Shown here one piece after another: positions 47,324-55,765 of a DNA stretch of 64,000 nucleotides. Origin of the DNA: Candidatus Anammoxibacter sp. Lineage in GTDB: Bacteria > Planctomycetota > Brocadiia > Brocadiales > Anammoxibacteraceae. The position numbers and the translations under genes are program-made. The stretch's first letter is position 1; the number at the start of each line of letters is the position of its first letter. The notes under the pieces were generated by a model, which had not been told where the DNA came from, ran no database searches, and saw only the letters and a list, made by a program, of their open reading frames with translations. The DNA lies in the NCBI GenBank assembly GCA_021777055.1, contig JAIQZO010000039.1, positions 20,982 to 84,981 on the forward strand, given 5' to 3'.

Positions 47324-49474
47324 TCACCCTTCCATGATTGGTTTTAAGATTTCAGGAGATTTTTCGGAAAAGCTGTTCATCCGTTTGACAATTTCACTAT
47401 TCGGATCACTCCAGCGGGTGTGGAGTTCGGCTATTACCTGTTCTTTTTGGGGGGCGTTCAGGGCTTCAAATGATTTTCCCTGCATGACTTCTTCAATGTC
47501 TTTTTCTACAAATTGCAGGACATCTATTTTTCGTTCTTTCATGTGGTCTGGGAAGTAGAGTTCGAATATGAGAGCATCGATAGTAGTCACAAGTTTGTCA
47601 TAAAAAGTCTTATTATATAAACAACAGGCAAATCCTACCATTAGTGTTAATAAAGCAGATAGTGTTTGAAATTTTTCCAATCTTTCAATATTTGGAATAG
47701 GAAATTTATTTAAATAATTAGATTTAAATCGGAAAAATCCACCTCGTAGCACTGCACCTGTATTTTTTAAAAAGAACCAAGATAAGTTAGAATTTAGAAT
47801 AAAATAGATTGAGTGAATAAATCGAATAAAAGATTTATTTGGTATAATTGCGTAACTCGTATCTAAGTGAAAATATCCAAAAATATCATCTAACCACATT
47901 TGTGGGCCATAGCAGACATCCGGTGTAATAATTTTATTTTTTTTGCTTAATCGTTCTATCGTTCTTTGGTTCCAGAGAGAATACCAACTTGGGTATTTCA
48001 TATTTTTACTTCCCCTTTTTGATAATCTTTCATAATTATTTTTAAGATATTTGTAGGCTAAAGGATATTCTTCTTCAAAAGATTTTTCTGGAATGAGGGA
48101 TGTTTTACCTTGAATATCCTTATACGGATACAATATGACACTATTAATTTCTGACAAATAGTATCTCGAAATATCCTTGCCAGATACAAGCGGCTTAACA
48201 ACTTTTTTCTCAATTTTTACTGTTTTATCCAAAGATTTTGAATGGCATAATAAACACTCACCATCATCAGAAAGGATTTCAAGGATGAAGACCTTATTAT
48301 CACCCGAAACGATTCCTTGAAAAATTCCATCCGTAATATCTGACAGTTTGTTGTCCATTTTATCAAAATATTCAAAAATATTTCTGAACTGATCAGGTAC
48401 CAGTTGCCAAGCATCATTGCCCAAGTCAGACTTGATTTTTGAAAAACAAGATTCGGTTAGATTACCTATCCATTTATTTAATGCGGATTCTGATTCTAAA
48501 TTTTTATTTAATTCAACATAGCTAAAAGTGTCCAAAGCATTTTTACTTATCCAAATTAAAGAAGTGTATGTTGATGCGGTAAATACTTGGAATTCAGAAA
48601 ATGAAATTAATTTATTCAGAGCTTTTTTATCTGAAATAAAACTACGTAATCCCTTTCCAAAGGATGCATTTGTCCATTTATGTGGCATAATGTAGTTAAC
48701 AAGGCCATTTTCCGTAGTTAAATTATATCCTTTCTCTGTAAATAAGCAGTATAAATCAAAACGGCCTGTTGCTGACGTGTAGTTTGACTTAAAATATTTA
48801 ATTTGATTTTCTGATGATGCATGTATCCCTTGAATTCTCATATACGGCGGATTTCCAATCACCACATCAAACCCATCTTTAACATCAAACATCCACTCAG
48901 GATCAAAAAAAGGTGAAACCCCATTCTGGTCATAGGGGTCCCATCCTGCCAATTGTTCGGCAGACTCAACCGGCAGATTGCCTTTTTTCAGGATATCCGC
49001 GATCTCATTTCTAAGTTGTTCATCTTTTTTTCGGTACTTCACCTTGGTTGCTTTGGTTTTGGCCCCAAACAGTTTATGGCGGATTGCTTTTAATTCCGCT
49101 TCTTTTTCCTGCACCTCTTTGGTGTAAAACAGGTCGCCGTCCGGCTTGTCAATGCCGATAAGCGTATTGGCTGTAACAAATTTGGTTTCAAGATTCGGCA
49201 GCGGTCTTATCCCGAAATTCTCCTTTTCCTTATTCACCTTCTGCTCAACAACAAGGGATATAAAAAATCTTAGCTTTGAAATCTGGGCGGCAATGGGCTG
49301 AATATCCACACCGTAAATACAGTTTTCAATTAAAAAGAGTTTTCTTGCGTAATCTGGATTGTTGATGGATTGATCAAACGCCTCATTAATTTCATCCAGA
49401 AGCTGCTTTCTCTCTTCTTTGTCTTTTATGGCAAAAACCCCTTTGGTCGCTTTTTCTGCTTTTTCCAATTGCAA
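47324..49474 (-). CDS. Eco57I-type adenine methylase / restriction protein, C-terminal part
   Basis: 716 codons, beginning at a TTG that directly follows an amber codon (49481-49483) in the same frame. The first residues (QLEKAEKATKG) continue the motif-I region of the preceding frame, so this is the second half of one protein of about 1,320 residues. It holds the catalytic motif NPPY (residues 208-211, in VVIGNPPYMRI), an IENCIYGVDIQPIA segment and a target-recognition-like C-terminus with LRGGFFRFKSNYL. The family methylates adenine N6; some members also cut DNA. Without the upstream SAM-binding half it should be inactive. Confidence 0.88.
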   Translation of the reverse strand: MQLEKAEKATKGVFAIKDKEERKQLLDEINEAFDQSINNPDYARKLFLIENCIYGVDIQPIAAQISKLRFFISLVVEQKVNKEKENFGIRPLPNLETKFVTANTLIGIDKPDGDLFYTKEVQEKEAELKAIRHKLFGAKTKATKVKYRKKDEQLRNEIADILKKGNLPVESAEQLAGWDPYDQNGVSPFFDPEWMFDVKDGFDVVIGNPPYMRIQGIHASSENQIKYFKSNYTSATGRFDLYCLFTEKGYNLTTENGLVNYIMPHKWTNASFGKGLRSFISDKKALNKLISFSEFQVFTASTYTSLIWISKNALDTFSYVELNKNLESESALNKWIGNLTESCFSKIKSDLGNDAWQLVPDQFRNIFEYFDKMDNKLSDITDGIFQGIVSGDNKVFILEILSDDGECLLCHSKSLDKTVKIEKKVVKPLVSGKDISRYYLSEINSVILYPYKDIQGKTSLIPEKSFEEEYPLAYKYLKNNYERLSKRGSKNMKYPSWYSLWNQRTIERLSKKNKIITPDVCYGPQMWLDDIFGYFHLDTSYAIIPNKSFIRFIHSIYFILNSNLSWFFLKNTGAVLRGGFFRFKSNYLNKFPIPNIERLEKFQTLSALLTLMVGFACCLYNKTFYDKLVTTIDALIFELYFPDHMKERKIDVLQFVEKDIEEVMQGKSFEALNAPQKEQVIAELHTRWSDPNSEIVKRMNSFSEKSPEILKPIMEG

Positions 49475-49480
49475 TTCTTG

Positions 49481-51283
49481 CTAGTATTCATTATTCGGAT
49501 CAACTTTTTGCAGGATATGCACCATCTTTTGTAAAATACCCATGGGGAAAGCACCTGAGCCGCAAGCAGGATCAAGAATTTTGCAATTATCAAGAGAGTG
49601 GATAATCTCCTGTGTCAGTCTGGTGCTATGCTCAAAAGGATTCACCGGTTCAAAAGAGACCAATTGATGCAATTTATCATCCAACTCTTTTTCGTCCATA
49701 TCCCAATTTGAAACAGAATTTTTAAGATGGGCAATCAGGCTTTCATCTACCATATAATTGACGATTTCTCTGGGAGTATAGAACGAGCCGGTCTGTTTTC
49801 TTGCGGTTGTTTTTGTTTCGGGATTGTAACTGGCCAGCAGGTTTTCAAAAACCTTTCCCAAAAGTTCGGGATCAAGGGCAACATCTTCTTCAATGGGGGT
49901 GTTCTCTGCAATAGTGAATTTATAAGATTTCAAAATATTGATTAAGCCTTTTACCGCAGCATCTTTTGTGCCTTTGTCTTTTGTTCCATAATCAGAACTT
50001 AAATCGGTTTTTTCTTCTCTGCCAAAAAACAGATAGTCAGGAACAATCAGGTAATTGGCTACACCATCTGTTTTGCTCATGTTATCGGAAAAGCCGTCTA
50101 TATAGATTTTCTTGTCTTTATCATCAAGACATTCAAAGAGACCGCCATTTAAGAATGGGACAACATTATTGACCATTTCAAGAAATGCATCCGGATCTTT
50201 AAAATATTTTTTATACCGCATCAGGTAATCAATACCACGATGTTTTCCGTAACTTTCATCACCCCTGAAACCCCGCTCTCTGGTATCCTGGCTGTCCGGC
50301 TTTACCGGACAATTAAGCGTGGCAAAAAAGAGGTTTTGTAAAATGGCTTTATAATAGATGCTTTCTTTGTTTTCTTGTTTTTGTCCAAGAAAATGTTCGG
50401 GTTCAATTTTTTTTAAAATATTATTTTGCAAATCTTTTAAATCAAACAACTCTTCGGGTATCAGTTTTTTTTCTTTTATAAACCAGACAAACAAAAGGCG
50501 GGTAAGCAGGCGGATAACACTTTGAGCCTTATATTGCTGATTTTTATCATCAACATACTGAGATTCTAATGGAAATTTCACATGCTTAATTGCCCAGAAA
50601 TACCAGTTAGACAGTTCGGAATAAAATTTTTTATTAAGAAGATTGACGCTGAATACTTCCTGCCAGTATTGATAAAGCCCTTCAAAAGAATTGATTCCTT
50701 TTTTGCCTGACCGGGTAATTTTTAATTCTTCAAGTATTTTCAGATGGCCGGTGTGCGGATTTCCTATTTCAATATCACGCAGAATGGAAACCTTGCCTGT
50801 CTTTTCACCTTCTCTCCATTCATGTTTGTATTTTTGCCTTTCAGCATTAGCAAGGGATATAAAATTGTCATACCTGAAAACAACAGCAACAGGCGTGTAA
50901 TAAAACTCACGGTTAAAGGCTCTCGTGATTTCTGCAAGTTGTGTCCGGGTTGGTAAAAGGTCATTTTTTCTGTCTTTCAGGGTAACACCAAAAATCAGAA
51001 TACCGTCATACCCTTTTTCCTTATTTTTTATTTCAGAAATATCTGCACTTTTTGAACTGGAGAAAGCCTTGTCATCCACCATGCCAAGGATATAGACATC
51101 GCTCATAAGCTGATATGCAGGGTTCGTATCCTTATACGTTTTTGATAAAATATCCTGTGGTCTCAGCGGTTTGTCATCAATATAATTAACAGGAATATTC
51201 AAGGAATGAAAAAGGGTTTGAAGTCCTTTATAAAATTTATCTTGTTCTTTAAAATAGTCTAAATTCATCTTTTCCCCATTCAC
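49481..51283 (-). CDS. Eco57I-type methylase / restriction protein, N-terminal part ended by TAG
   Basis: 600 codons from 51283, six bases after the helicase stop; an internal Met at 51268 is also a possible start. The N-terminal region (DKFYKGLQTLFHSL) is the usual extended part of such proteins. The SAM-binding motif I is at the very end: KILDPACGSGAFPMGIL. The frame then reads PNNEY-TAG-QELQLEKAEK; relatives have Trp at the stop, so TGG to TAG is the simplest change. Motif IV (NPPY) follows in the next frame. Together with the helicase it forms an R-M or defence operon. Confidence 0.88.
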   Translation of the reverse strand: MNGEKMNLDYFKEQDKFYKGLQTLFHSLNIPVNYIDDKPLRPQDILSKTYKDTNPAYQLMSDVYILGMVDDKAFSSSKSADISEIKNKEKGYDGILIFGVTLKDRKNDLLPTRTQLAEITRAFNREFYYTPVAVVFRYDNFISLANAERQKYKHEWREGEKTGKVSILRDIEIGNPHTGHLKILEELKITRSGKKGINSFEGLYQYWQEVFSVNLLNKKFYSELSNWYFWAIKHVKFPLESQYVDDKNQQYKAQSVIRLLTRLLFVWFIKEKKLIPEELFDLKDLQNNILKKIEPEHFLGQKQENKESIYYKAILQNLFFATLNCPVKPDSQDTRERGFRGDESYGKHRGIDYLMRYKKYFKDPDAFLEMVNNVVPFLNGGLFECLDDKDKKIYIDGFSDNMSKTDGVANYLIVPDYLFFGREEKTDLSSDYGTKDKGTKDAAVKGLINILKSYKFTIAENTPIEEDVALDPELLGKVFENLLASYNPETKTTARKQTGSFYTPREIVNYMVDESLIAHLKNSVSNWDMDEKELDDKLHQLVSFEPVNPFEHSTRLTQEIIHSLDNCKILDPACGSGAFPMGILQKMVHILQKVDPNNEY

Positions 51284-51289
51284 AATTCA

Positions 51290-54200
51290 TTATTCGCAAT
51301 TAACCAGAAACCATGTGATCAGATCGAAATTTTGTAATCTATATTTTTCACTTGCACTTGTATTTTTCTTTACCCGCTCTACTGCTGAACTGTCCCCTGT
51401 CTTCAATTTAGCAAGGATATCTTTTGTTTCTGCTCCTGCCCGTTTTTTAATGGAGCCGTCCTCCTGGATATCCTCTTCACTTGATTGTGAATCAATCCAA
51501 TTTCTCATAGCATCTACAAGTTCTTTTATTGCTGACGCTTCTCCTCTTTCAATTTTCTCCGGGACAAATCGAGGTTCTCCCTTATGCCCGGAAAGTGCAT
51601 CTAAAACCTCTTTTTGATTCAGCAGCACCTGTTTCCCGTTTTTATTTATGTAGATCAAGTCATAGGTTTGATATTCATGGTTTAATACTTTGGGTGGTTT
51701 GGAAGGATATCCAAGCAAGGCTATAATTCCTGTCTCCGGGCAGACGGATTGATTGGCTTTAAAACCGGTATATACACCTTTGGGCATTTTTTTGTAATAT
51801 TTTTCATCTTTTTGAAATTCTTCAAGCAGGTCTTGACGAAAGTCTTCAAGAGATAAATTATCAAAACCAAGGCCTGCATCATTTTTTTCAATCTCGTCCC
51901 ATGAAGTTTGCATCTGCAACAGCATTTTTTTATTCAGTTTGTCTTCAAAGTCATCATCTGATGCCATTTCTTTAAAACTGTCTGAAAATTCGAGATGAAC
52001 CTCAGAGCCTGCAAGTTTCATCATTGTCATGCGCTCTTCGATTCTGCCTTTAAGATTCAGATAATTGTTTATATTATCCGACGGCCAATAGTTGATGCCA
52101 TATATTTCTTTATTTGGTGAGCCAAGCCGATCAATACGGCCAAACCTTTGAATAATTCTGACCGGATTCCAGTGTATGTCATAATTAATAACCATATCAC
52201 AATCCTGCAGATTCTGACCTTCACTTAAAACATCGGTAGCGATGAGGATATCTATGGGTGTTCTTATTTTGGAATGAACTTTCTTATTATTCTCTGCTGC
52301 CCATTCTACCCACTGATTGTATTGTTCCACTTTAGAAAGATTATTTTCACCGGGTGCAAAGCCCCATTCTTTTTCGTTAAATAATTTAGTAAAAGGGGCA
52401 AATCTTTCAAGGATCGGTTCGAACAATTTTGTTTCATGTTCGGAAGAATCCGTTTTAGAAACATCTCCGCTGACAACAGCCATCTGTGTAAAGCCTCTTT
52501 GTTTAAGCTGATCAAACAGATAGAATGCTGTGTCTTTGTAAACTGTAAAAATTACTACTTTTGGGTTGTCATTATTATTACCGGATTTTCTTTTTTCTTT
52601 AATCTCTTCAATCAGTGATTGAAGTTTATCATCTTTACTTTTATGGTTTTTATTACCGGCCACTTCAGATTTTATGGTTTTTTTAAATTTTTCCAGATTA
52701 TTAATTAATGACTCAAGCGCTTCAATATCTTTTTTAAGATCCGCTTTATAGTTATGAAGGTTTCCTGCTTTATCGATATCCGACAAAAGAACCTTTCTTT
52801 TCTTGCCAAGGGTCAAATTATCAAAAAGATCATCAGCAATATCTTCAAATTCGTCATCTTCTAAAACATCCGGTTCTAACTCACTGGTTAAATCCTGGTC
52901 TTGTTGTTTGTCTATATATTTATTTATTTTATCCAATGCATTTTGGTGATGATTTAGTATTTTTTGAGTCGTTGAATGAAATGAAAACCATGAAGATTCA
53001 AGTCGCTTGACAAGTAAAATATATAACATTTTTACGAGAAAACGGTCTCTTTGCCTTTCATCGTGCAGTTTATCCACATCTTTTGTCTGCTCTACATAAA
53101 ATGAAGGCTGGTATCCTGAAAGCATGGGGGGGAAATGATCAAAAAGTTCTTCGAAACTTTCAAAATTACCGATTTGTTTGGGTGTAACAAAGATATTTTT
53201 TGGTTTTTGTTTCTTTGGAAAATGCAGCCCTGTTTTTTGCTTTTCGATCATTTGTCTGGTTCTGGCTACAGTAAGGGAATCGGTGAGTTTAAAAAAATCA
53301 GCAGGCAGCATTTTGATAAAGTCGGCTATTTTCGGACTGTCATCATCACGCCATTTTTTGAACGCTTTTTGTGCTCTGCCAAAAAGGTGGTCTATATTTC
53401 TAATGGAATGGGTCCCATAAAAGCCATCTATGTTACCTTGTTTAATAAGCTTAAACTGATTTCGTATATCAATAAGCGTATTATTTATTGGGGTTGCAGA
53501 TAACATTAAGACTTTAACATCATCATTCTTTTTTAAGATCTCTTCTACAAAAAATTGATATCTGTTTGATTTGCTATTTCTTAAATTATGGCTTTCATCA
53601 ATAACAAAAAGCCTTGGTTTATCGTTGATGAATAAAGTATCAGTTCTTTCAAGCCTGTAAGCTTCTTTATTCATTCTTCCATAAATTAAATCCGTATGGA
53701 AACGAATAAAAAATTCAAGATTATCTTTTTCAAATTTCGAGCTTTGATGCCGGGTATATCTGTTCCAGTTATATTGAAGCTTTTTAGGACAAATTAAAAT
53801 AATCTCACGCCCCTGTAATTGAAAAAATTTCATAACAGCAAGAGCACTCCAGGTTTTTCCAAGGCCGACAGCATCTGCGAGAATTGCTCCATCGTATTTT
53901 TGAAGCATTTTTATTAAACTTAAAACTCCTTTTTGTTGGAAATCATACAATGTGTTATATATGGTCGTATTTTCCAGCCTGCCAACCTGACGATTAAATT
54001 CAGTATTGTCCTGCTCTGTGAGAAGCTGATTGCCAAAAAGTTCAAACAGCACCTTATAATAAAGCTGTCTTGGGGTGTATTTGATAAATATTTGTTCTAT
54101 GGATTCTATCAGATACTCTTTAAATGGAGTGGTGTGTTTTTTTCCGGTTTCATCAATGATTGTTTTTGTTTTATGTGCTTCTTTGCTTTTCCATAAATCA

Positions 54201-54706
54201 TTAAACCATTTCTTTAATTCCTGATATTGGTTGTTATTGCCTGTTTCAGCGATATTAAGCTCGATATTGTTCGTCTCCTTTAAACCAATACCTGCTTCAG
54301 TTAAGTTAGAGCTTCCGGAAACAAAGTACTTATGCCTGTCATCTTGTTCAGGATTGAACAGGTATATTTTTGCATGGCAAAAATTGGGTTCAAGTGTTTT
54401 CGCTTCAACTTTTTCCTGCTTTAGAAACTCCACAGATTCTTTTGCTATAGCAGAGAGTTTTAAGGCCGCTTCTATTGTGATGTTTTCATTCAGTAAATCA
54501 ATTGTACGGTCTTGTATCATATCAATATTAACGATATCTCCAAGAACCATTTTAAAATTTTTAATCTTATTGTTTATATGTCTGGACAGGTATGCAAGGG
54601 CTCCAACTGTGAAATAACCGGTGACGATATCTATTGTGCCGGTTTCAGTGTATTCCCTGAGCCATTCGTAAACTTTTTGATTTTCATTTTTATTATCTAA
54701 TATCAT
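51290..54706 (-). CDS. PLD-domain SNF2-type helicase
   Basis: 1138 residues. Residues 1-180 form a phospholipase-D-like domain (FCHAKIYLF at 109-117 and GSSNLTEAG from 131). The helicase follows: ADAVGLGKTW (277-286, Walker A), FVIDESHNL (motif II), LMLSATPIN (III), then ATDVLSEGQNLQ (V) and QRFGRIDRLGS (VI). The arginine-finger pair of motif VI is intact. A long acidic and coiled insertion separates the two helicase lobes. Such PLD-helicases are found in bacterial defence loci next to Eco57I-like methylases, as here; the PLD part may be the nuclease. It is first in the operon, right after a cassette-boundary-like GTTATG. Confidence 0.9.
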   Translation of the reverse strand: MILDNKNENQKVYEWLREYTETGTIDIVTGYFTVGALAYLSRHINNKIKNFKMVLGDIVNIDMIQDRTIDLLNENITIEAALKLSAIAKESVEFLKQEKVEAKTLEPNFCHAKIYLFNPEQDDRHKYFVSGSSNLTEAGIGLKETNNIELNIAETGNNNQYQELKKWFNDLWKSKEAHKTKTIIDETGKKHTTPFKEYLIESIEQIFIKYTPRQLYYKVLFELFGNQLLTEQDNTEFNRQVGRLENTTIYNTLYDFQQKGVLSLIKMLQKYDGAILADAVGLGKTWSALAVMKFFQLQGREIILICPKKLQYNWNRYTRHQSSKFEKDNLEFFIRFHTDLIYGRMNKEAYRLERTDTLFINDKPRLFVIDESHNLRNSKSNRYQFFVEEILKKNDDVKVLMLSATPINNTLIDIRNQFKLIKQGNIDGFYGTHSIRNIDHLFGRAQKAFKKWRDDDSPKIADFIKMLPADFFKLTDSLTVARTRQMIEKQKTGLHFPKKQKPKNIFVTPKQIGNFESFEELFDHFPPMLSGYQPSFYVEQTKDVDKLHDERQRDRFLVKMLYILLVKRLESSWFSFHSTTQKILNHHQNALDKINKYIDKQQDQDLTSELEPDVLEDDEFEDIADDLFDNLTLGKKRKVLLSDIDKAGNLHNYKADLKKDIEALESLINNLEKFKKTIKSEVAGNKNHKSKDDKLQSLIEEIKEKRKSGNNNDNPKVVIFTVYKDTAFYLFDQLKQRGFTQMAVVSGDVSKTDSSEHETKLFEPILERFAPFTKLFNEKEWGFAPGENNLSKVEQYNQWVEWAAENNKKVHSKIRTPIDILIATDVLSEGQNLQDCDMVINYDIHWNPVRIIQRFGRIDRLGSPNKEIYGINYWPSDNINNYLNLKGRIEERMTMMKLAGSEVHLEFSDSFKEMASDDDFEDKLNKKMLLQMQTSWDEIEKNDAGLGFDNLSLEDFRQDLLEEFQKDEKYYKKMPKGVYTGFKANQSVCPETGIIALLGYPSKPPKVLNHEYQTYDLIYINKNGKQVLLNQKEVLDALSGHKGEPRFVPEKIERGEASAIKELVDAMRNWIDSQSSEEDIQEDGSIKKRAGAETKDILAKLKTGDSSAVERVKKNTSASEKYRLQNFDLITWFLVNCE

Positions 54707-54750
54707 TATTTTCTCTTTAATTTGGTTGAGAATTGATTTTTAGTTGAACA

Positions 54751-54990
54751 CATAACAAGGAGCTGAGCAGGTCTGACCACCTCCGAAAATCTTTAGCATT
54801 TAAAATAATTTATTAACTTTTTCAAGTAAATCAAGGAATATCTTTCCGAATATCATGCCGCATGAAATGATATTCGGAAAGATTACCGTTGGATATCATG
54901 TAATATGAAATGATATTCACAAACCGTACTTTTCCATTTTTATCAATCGTTTTCGATGATTTTTTTTATGTTGCAAATTCCACATGACAT
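54751..54990 (-). repeat. Boundary repeat, copy 1 (upstream of the helicase)
   Basis: CATAAC at 54751-54756 (GTTATG on the minus strand) ends a stretch that is similar to copies at 57535 and 60408: TTGATTTACTT, AAAAGTTAATAAATT, TGCTAA. It contains a perfect 15-base stem, CTTTCCGAATATCAT (54843) against ATGATATTCGGAAAG. The rest of 54991-55115 shows nothing. Confidence 0.6.
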
Positions 54991-55115
54991 TAAAACTAAA
55001 TTTAATCTGCTTCTAGATAATATGTAGATCCTCAAAAGCGAACACTATAATTTTGCAAAATTTCTAAGATATTATTTTGATTCTTGAAAAAATATAATCA
55101 CCATAAGAACAACCC

Positions 55116-55411
55116 TTATGTGCCTAATCTGTCTCTAATCCAAGCAGGGTCTTTGCGGCAGTCAACATCAGCATGGATCTTTATCTTATCCCCTGCAATT
55201 GTATAGTAAATTGCGAATGGAAATCGCTTGGAAAGCATCCGCCTATATCCTTTATGCCTTAATGGATGAATTCCGGCATATAAAGTCAAAGATTCGATGT
55301 CAGAGTATAAGCTATCAAGGAAATAGGCTCCTACTCCTTGTCTTGGTTCTCATAAAATTTGTATCCATCTACAAGGTCGTCTTCTGCTTGATCAAGGATA
55401 TGAATCTTCAT
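55116..55411 (-). pseudogene. RelE/ParE-type toxin, frameshifted
   Basis: The frame starts at ATG 55411, overlapping the antitoxin stop by four bases (ATGA). It reads MKIHILDQAEDDLVDGYKFYENQ, then needs one inserted base near 55335 to continue as GVGAYFLDSLYSDIESL, YAGIHPLRHKGYRRML, FPFAIYYTI and CRKDPAWIRDRL. This is the RelE/ParE fold with its usual LLxRFPFAIYY-like core. The shift makes the toxin inactive as written. It would have been an mRNA interferase or gyrase poison. Confidence 0.8.
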
Positions 55412-55623
55412 GAGATTTTAGCCGCAATTCTTTTCTTAGCGGATTCCCAGTCAACAAATGTCGATTTTCCCTGCTTCACTAATTTTTCACGTTTGTCCAA
55501 TAAGTCTTTGTGCCAATCAGGAATGGGGATTTGATCTTGATTACAACAAAGATCGCTCCAAAGTTCTTCCATGATCTGCTGTTTTTCTGAAACTGCCATT
55601 TTTTCTAGTGGTAACGTTGACAT
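55408..55623 (-). CDS. Addiction-module antitoxin component (TIGR02574-like)
   Basis: 71 residues: LEKMAVSEKQQIMEELWSDL, PIPDWHKDLLDKREKL and WESAKKRIAAKI. This is the pattern of the small 'putative addiction module component' antitoxins that pair with RelE/ParE toxins. The start is preceded by GGAGG. It is the first gene of a two-gene unit; the toxin gene overlaps its stop by four bases. Since the toxin is frameshifted, the antitoxin may now be unneeded. It probably binds its own promoter, which has tandem TATAAT boxes. Confidence 0.88.
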   Translation of the reverse strand: MSTLPLEKMAVSEKQQIMEELWSDLCCNQDQIPIPDWHKDLLDKREKLVKQGKSTFVDWESAKKRIAAKIS

Positions 55624-55652
55624 ATCTATTCCTCCATTTTAGGTAAAAAATT

Positions 55653-55666
55653 ATTATACCATTATA
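55653..55666 (-). promoter_or_regulatory. Tandem -10 elements before the antitoxin gene
   Basis: The minus strand reads TATAATGGTATAAT, two consensus -10 boxes eight bases apart; the second is in TGGTATAAT (extended -10). No good -35 is seen. The start codon follows about 30 bases later with GGAGG between. Confidence 0.5.
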
Positions 55667-55702
55667 GTAATTAGAATCGATATGAATCTTTCATCTATTC
55701 TT

Positions 55703-55760
55703 ATATTAACGGGCTCTTCAGCCGCAGCGTTAAGTTGTCGACTAAAAGAACTTTGTTATG
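55703..55760 (-). repeat. attC-like element I
   Basis: Minus strand: CATAAC (55760-55755), five bases after the pentapeptide gene stop, to GTTAATA (55709-55703). AAGTT/AACTT and GCTGCGGC pairings give an imperfect hairpin. Confidence 0.4.
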
Positions 55761-55765
55761 AATTT

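Noticed and set aside
10246..49483. Stop-codon reassignment (TAA or TAG read as an amino acid)
   Set aside because: Many intact genes in the window end normally with TAA or TAG, and the internal stops replace different residues (Leu, Trp). Single lesions or errors explain them better.
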